DNA of 64,000 nt from NCBI GenBank assembly GCA_963995525.1, contig OZ023213.1:21751921-21815920 (forward strand), in the 5' to 3' direction. Positions 61,001 through 64,000 of the stretch are shown here, piece after piece. Position 1 is the first letter of the stretch, and every line of letters begins with the position of its first letter. Both the position numbers and the translations under genes were made by a program. The notes under the pieces were generated by a model. It did not search any database. It was not told the origin of the DNA and was given only the letters and a program-made list of their open reading frames with translations. This DNA comes from Escarpia spicata (taxonomy: Eukaryota > Annelida > Polychaeta > Sabellida > Siboglinidae).

Positions 61001-62880
61001 ACTACACTGAGCTACCTCCAATAATGAGAACACGAGAACCAACGCAATGGATCCTGACCCGACTCTAACACTGGTCATGTGTTGAGCATGTTTGTATCGT
61101 ATATCACTACACTGAGCTACCTCCAATAATGAGAACACGAGAACCAACGCAATGGATCCTGACCCGACTTCTAACACTGGTCATGTGTTGAGCATGTTTG
61201 TATCGTATATCACTACACTAAGCTACCTCCAATAATGAGAACACAAGAACCAACGCAATGGATCACTGACCCGACTCTAACACTGGTCATGTGTTGAGCA
61301 TGTTTGTATCGTATATCACTACACTAAGCTACCTCCAATAATGAGAACACAAGAACCAACGCAATGGATCCTGACCCGACTCTAACACTGGTCATGTGTT
61401 GAGCATGTTTGTATCGTATATCACTACACTGAGCTACCTCCAATAATGAGAACACGAGAACCAACGCAATGGATCCTGACCCGACTCTAACACTCTTCAT
61501 GTGTTGAGCATGTTTGTATCGTATATCACTACACTGGGCAATGTTAATGGCATCAATTATGCAAGCACTGGTCATTGAAATGCCTAAGACGATTGCAGAG
61601 GCTTACTGGGATTTGTAGAATGGTGCACAACATGTTCCAGTTTCAAACCGTTGATACTTTCAACTCTACATCACAATACATTTTAACACTGAGGGAGACT
61701 GCCGTTTTAAAGTTGTCTGGCAATCTTCTTGATTTGGTCCTGTTCCGCCGCAACATGGCAAGCACAGATTCATTTAAAGGTAAGTTGTTATATACCCAGT
61801 TTTGCACTTTACTCCCTGGCAGACCTGTTCAGTCGAACACCATCTCGAATTCCCTGGGAACCATCCAGCCACGCTGCAATTAATGTGCAAAGACTATTCG
61901 TACACAATTATCCGCCATTGTCTTTAGCCAGGTACTCATTCATACAACCGATTGAACTGGAGCAACATAGAGTGAACAAACTGCCCAAGGTTGGACACTG
62001 CAGCACAGGATTCATACCTGGGTTCTCTCTCGGTCAAGAGTCCGAAGCTCTAGCCACTGCACCACGGCGCTCCGTGTTTACGTGACACCAGCACAACACA
62101 GGCAGCTGTGGCTCACTCAGTGTCTATACATGAACATCAACAAGTGTCTTGCTAAGTGGCCAAGAGGCGAATACACCCATGGCATCACTGCCATCTTGTC
62201 TCAGCGTTCCTGCTTTCATAGCTTCAACATCCCCCTATCTGCCGGCCACACACAACGCGCTCCGAACATGCGCCTTCTTTTCCCACCATTTTGCAGTACA
62301 AATACTCGAGGGAACAATTTCTTCGTTGACTCCCAATGGAAAAAAAACGGGCAAATCCTGGGAATAAGAGGGGGAAGGCATAAACACTGTCTTGGGATCA
62401 ACATGAAAATAAGACTCTGGTAAAATTCTCTTGGAGCTTATCCTTTACAGGGCGGTTACATAATGTTGTTTGCCGGCTAAAACAACACTTGTAACACTGG
62501 GATTACATGTCATAAAACAAGGACATGTTTCACTAAGACAGCGAGCTCAAGGAAAATTCATCATTAAACAGATTCCGCTGTTAAATTTAAGCAGCTTTTT
62601 AAAAATATGAAAAGACGCTACCATATCACCTCAGACACAACTGAAAGGGTCCCGGTGGCGCCTCCTGGTGCTAACAGTTTTCAGTGTACAGGATGACCGT
62701 TAAGAAGTGAAATCGATTTCAAAGAGCAAATTTGGGCTTATGGACTCGTAGGAATGTTAATGACGCAGTTCGCTGAATACTCACTGTTTCTCTAAATCAA
62801 CAATACGTTGCTCCAACACTTGAATCTTTTCTCTCAAGTGGAATCCATCAGATGCCGGTTTCTCCTGAGCCAGTGTGTTA
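39023..62880 (-). CDS. UXS1: UDP-glucuronate decarboxylase gene, 3' ten exons
   Basis: NAD-dependent short-chain dehydrogenase/reductase that decarboxylates UDP-glucuronate to UDP-xylose in the ER/Golgi lumen, supplying the first sugar of proteoglycan linkers. Ten exons (62880-62785, 50301-50244, 49760-49580, 48686-48582, 48281-48222, 47485-47364, 45759-45640, 44755-44593, 43815-43712, 39124-39023) join with perfectly compatible phases. Visible: a coiled-coil stem ([15 protein letters not shown]), the GGAGFVGSH Rossmann loop, TSEVYG, the catalytic Tyr-x3-Lys in CYDEGKR, and a C-terminal NELKRRRH. The signal-anchor exon lies right of the window. Introns are large and repeat-filled, one with a 10.7 kb satellite. 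The frame is intact. Confidence 0.97.
40145..40765. repeat. Three tandem diverged copies, about 190-230 bp
   Basis: Each copy has gccacgcaaa...tttacatgc, a gaaaattt block and ttccgaatcgattg...cttttgtgaaatggtgaagt. They lie in the last UXS1 intron. Confidence 0.75.
40932..43149. mobile_element. Inverted-repeat element, about 2.2 kb
   Basis: Arms 40932-41016 and 43065-43149 are inverted copies (acatagcatcttagaacagg, catgtcgccacggccagtta) with few mismatches. No transposase frame is inside, so it is either a non-autonomous DNA transposon or a chance inverted duplication. Confidence 0.55.
41450..42800. repeat. Diverged tandem duplication inside the inverted-repeat element
   Basis: 41480-42150 and 42320-42750 share ordered blocks: ctcccattttgta, attgttgg, ccaacactgaaa, ctgcttcct, aactgtcaactg, gatctggttac, aacatatcaaattcc. 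Confidence 0.75.
43712..43815 (-). CDS. UXS1: UXS1 exon: [10 protein letters not shown]
   Basis: 104 bases, encoding [20 protein letters not shown] and GWEPK. Acceptor tctctccag, donor GTGAGC. Confidence 0.95.
43914..43979. repeat. (TA)n microsatellite
   Basis: A pure TA tract of about 66 bp. Further short TA tracts lie at 44036-44065 and 44403-44438. Confidence 0.95.
44066..44345 (+). mobile_element. Possible retroelement C-terminal fragment
   Basis: A plus frame runs through [20 protein letters not shown] and [16 protein letters not shown] to a TGA. The arrangement resembles LINE ORF2 tails, and the segment is flanked on both sides by TA microsatellite. Weak. Confidence 0.35.
44593..44755 (-). 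CDS. UXS1: UXS1 exon: SFQYVSDLV
   Basis: 54 codons plus one base. [20 protein letters not shown], then [10 protein letters not shown]. Acceptor tttcccgtag, donor GTAAGT. Confidence 0.95.
45165..45590. repeat. CT-rich low-complexity tract
   Basis: About 420 bp of pyrimidine-rich sequence next to a UXS1 exon; frames here are artefacts. Confidence 0.9.
45640..45759 (-). CDS. UXS1: UXS1 exon: [10 protein letters not shown]
   Basis: 40 codons, phase 0. [20 protein letters not shown] binds the nucleotide sugar. Acceptor ggcttcag, donor GTGAGT. Confidence 0.95.
45874..46965 (+). mobile_element. 5'-truncated LINE with target duplication
   Basis: Reverse-transcriptase part of a non-LTR retrotransposon. 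It opens at [11 protein letters not shown], then [20 protein letters not shown] and the catalytic FADDLALL, a [16 protein letters not shown] block, and GAETWRTT near the end. A frame break near 46640 separates the last part. The 3' end is (AAGT)n at 46943-46955. The 10-bp word gccatcacgt flanks both sides (45874-45883 and 46956-46965), so this is a target duplication and the insert is 1072 bp. It sits in a UXS1 intron, opposite in strand. No longer functional. Confidence 0.88.
46979..47168. mobile_element. pogo/Tc1-like MITE
   Basis: Inverted ends cagtcgaacctc and gaggttccacttta. The inside has ggtcac/ggccacct words with tattaagg..., typical of small pogo-type elements in invertebrates. A partial relative is near 41205-41265. 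Confidence 0.55.
47364..47485 (-). CDS. UXS1: UXS1 exon: catalytic YxxxK
   Basis: 122 bases, with [20 protein letters not shown] holding the Tyr and Lys. Acceptor gtcccttag, donor GTCAGT. Confidence 0.96.
48222..48281 (-). CDS. UXS1: UXS1 exon: ASTSEVYG
   Basis: 60 bases, encoding [19 protein letters not shown] with the catalytic Ser/Thr region. Acceptor gttccag, donor GTAAGT. Confidence 0.95.
48582..48686 (-). CDS. UXS1: UXS1 exon: YHLASPASP
   Basis: 105 bases, encoding [20 protein letters not shown]. Acceptor gcccacag, donor GTAAGG. Confidence 0.95.
48778..49056 (+). mobile_element. LINE 3' remnant with CAGA/CAGG tail
   Basis: Decayed coding ([11 protein letters not shown], then stop, then MEWTSLPL) matches the usual tail of LINE ORF2. 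It is followed by (CAGA)n and (GCAG)n at 48963-49056, probably the expanded 3' tail. Confidence 0.5.
49060..49202. repeat. CA-rich microsatellite
   Basis: Interrupted (CA)n with ATG/GC words. Confidence 0.85.
49580..49760 (-). CDS. UXS1: UXS1 exon: Rossmann NAD-binding loop
   Basis: 60 codons plus one base. [20 protein letters not shown], then [14 protein letters not shown]. Acceptor ttctgtcag, donor GTGGGC. Confidence 0.95.
50244..50301 (-). CDS. UXS1: UXS1 exon: [12 protein letters not shown]
   Basis: 58 bases, acceptor ttctttacag, donor GTAAGT. It lies between the satellite intron and the Rossmann exon. Confidence 0.9.
50328..50640. repeat. (GGGT)n / (GTGA)n tract
   Basis: TGGGTGGGTGACTGGG units (50328-50460), then about 45 GTGA tetramers. 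It starts about 27 bases from the UXS1 exon at 50244-50301. Confidence 0.95.
50869..61538. repeat. 105-107 bp satellite, about 100 copies, in UXS1 intron
   Basis: Unit begins gagctacctccaataatgag and ends cgtatatcactacact. Four diagnostic variants recur: aagc/gagc, acaag/acgag/actag, ggatcc/ggatcact and gactct/gacttct. The last two change the length from 105 to 106 or 107. Blocks of variants recur in the same order, for example units from about 57098 and from about 58256, so higher-order repeats exist. The 105-bp form keeps a 35-codon frame open on the minus strand; the other lengths break it, so it is not coding. Confidence 0.97.
61925..62085 (-). mobile_element. tRNA-derived SINE, copy 1
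   Basis: On the minus strand: an A-box-like gtggtgcagtggctagagc, then a B-box-like ggtatgaatcc 40 bases on, then a tail containing ccttgggcagtttgttcac. Confidence 0.65.
62785..62880 (-). CDS. UXS1: UXS1 exon: stem coiled coil
   Basis: Acceptor tgttgcag, donor GTGAGT. Encodes [17 protein letters not shown] and leaves CA, completed by the next exon. Confidence 0.85.
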
Positions 62881-63234
62881 CTGCAACACAATACACATGC
62901 TATAGTCAGAACAGTGTTGTTTGTTTCTAAGTTTATTATACATACACAGCAACACAATATATGCACACGGTGCAATATATTCTCAGTTCACGTTATATGG
63001 CAATATTCAGGTTAAAGCCATCACCATACATGTGTACTCGCAACAGTGACCTATTACTATTAACACAAAATATATATTCCATAAAAAATTCTCTTAACTT
63101 AAAGGCACTAAAGATGTACAATTTTATTTTGTTTAATATGTAATAGAGGCTACGTGAAACGACTCCTGCTGTCTAGTGTGCGTGATAACAACCGCTACAT
63201 ATATACGCAAAGTCATTTTGTACTTTAACAACGT

Positions 63235-63375
63235 AAACTGGAACAATGTAGTGTGAACACACTGTAGTGTGAACACACTTGCCCACGGTTCAAAACAGCA
63301 GCAACAGGAATAAAACTCAGAATCTCTTGTTTGACAGTCCAAAGTTGTAACCACTACGCCACTGCGTATCCATAA
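63235..63375 (-). mobile_element. tRNA-derived SINE, copy 2
   Basis: On the minus strand: gcagtggcgtagtggttac (A-box region), a degenerate B-box (gagttttattcc), and the same tail word gtgggcaagtgtgttcac, with a short duplicated segment. Confidence 0.6.
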
Positions 63376-63380
63376 CAACG

Positions 63381-63745
63381 TGAATCAACAATAATCAACA
63401 AAGTCAATAATTATTGGTTCAGTAAAGAATACATTGTACTATCAATGAAGCACACTGATGTTTAATGCTGAGCTTTCATTACCTGGGTAATAGTTGTTTA
63501 CTTTGAATGGATGGACATTTTAAAATGTAGAACTTTAAAATCAACTAACTTTTGAGCAACTGGTGCTGGACAGTGTTACTGTGCTATAAATATTTGTGAT
63601 TTATCTGAACAATTCTGTTACCTGATCAAATGTCAATTATTGACTTTCAATGTTAAAAATATTAGTTGTTAAATAAAAACATACAAATTAATTTCAGCAT
63701 ATGTGTTGCATTGTGAACATTTTGGATATAATGTCTTTAATATGA
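63381..63745. other. UXS1 intron, nothing recognised
   Basis: AT-rich; no exon or repeat seen. Confidence 0.4.
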
Positions 63746-63751
63746 AAAAAA

Positions 63752-64000
63752 TATAGATAGCTATCCTGTTGTATTTATAATAGATATTTGTAAAAGTTAT
63801 GTTAAAATTTAAATTATAGAAAGCTGTCCTGCTGAATCTATAAAAAGGTTGTAAAGTTACTTTGCAACCTAAATCATAGACAACCGTCCTGCTGAATTCA
63901 TAAGAAATGTTGTTTTAAAGTTACTGTACCATGTAAATCATAGCAACTATCTTGTCGAGTCCGCAAAAAGGTATAAAATTACTTTACAACATAAAGCATA
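63752..64000. repeat. About 62-bp tandem repeat running off the window
   Basis: Four imperfect copies built on atagaca-ctgtcctgctgaattcataa...aaagttact. They begin near 63752, 63814, 63876 and 63938. Confidence 0.75.

Noticed and set aside
50869..61538. Regular array resembling CRISPR or a repetitive secreted protein
   Set aside because: There are no unique spacers, the unit is a continuous 105-107 bp tandem in an animal intron, and the 106/107 forms break the 35-residue frame.

Overview
The window is animal nuclear DNA, most likely from a marine invertebrate; the sequence alone does not fix the species. Two spliced housekeeping genes lie on the minus strand. Long microsatellites, minisatellites, LINE, SINE and LTR debris fill the introns and spacers. 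A complete 16.6 kb Polinton/Maverick-type virus-like transposon sits between the two genes.

Left part (1-5000): six exons of MIOX (myo-inositol oxygenase), joined by GT-AG introns with matching phases; the first and last coding exons are missing. Bases 4516-15761 hold only repeats: a hairpin MITE, a GA microsatellite, two direct copies of a 376 bp repeat (9449 and 14445), and two related minisatellites of 48 bp (about 46 copies) and 49 bp (about 13 copies).

Middle (15762-32344): the Polinton spans 15768-32338. It has 6-bp target duplications (TCTGCT), AG...CT ends, and terminal inverted repeats of 187/188 bp that differ by one base. The left arm reads rightward: a predicted RPA-like zinc/OB-fold ssDNA-binding protein, a cluster of ATG-less frames that each open at a 3' splice site, and the protein-primed DNA polymerase B, which carries one frameshift and one in-frame stop. 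The right arm reads leftward: NADAR-domain protein, packaging ATPase, small basic protein, conserved 242-residue protein, small membrane proteins, chromodomain integrase, penton/minor capsid, pVI/pX-like protein, major capsid and adenain-type protease. TATA boxes lie 35-43 bases before the first ATG of six units, and genes within a unit are packed stop-to-start. The two arms converge on facing poly(A) signals near 24840. Apart from the polymerase, the recognised genes are open. The NADAR, RPA-like and spliced left-arm genes are additions to the core Polinton set I know and are the best candidates for something undescribed.

Right part (34460-64000): Gypsy-like and LINE fragments, then the ten 3' coding exons of UXS1 (UDP-glucuronate decarboxylase) spread over 39023-62880. 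One UXS1 intron carries a 10.7 kb satellite of about 100 copies of a 105-107 bp unit with higher-order structure. Other introns hold a 5'-truncated LINE with a 10-bp target duplication, a pogo-like MITE, two tRNA-derived SINEs and an inverted-repeat element. MIOX makes glucuronate and UXS1 consumes UDP-glucuronate, so the two host genes act in adjoining branches of uronate metabolism.
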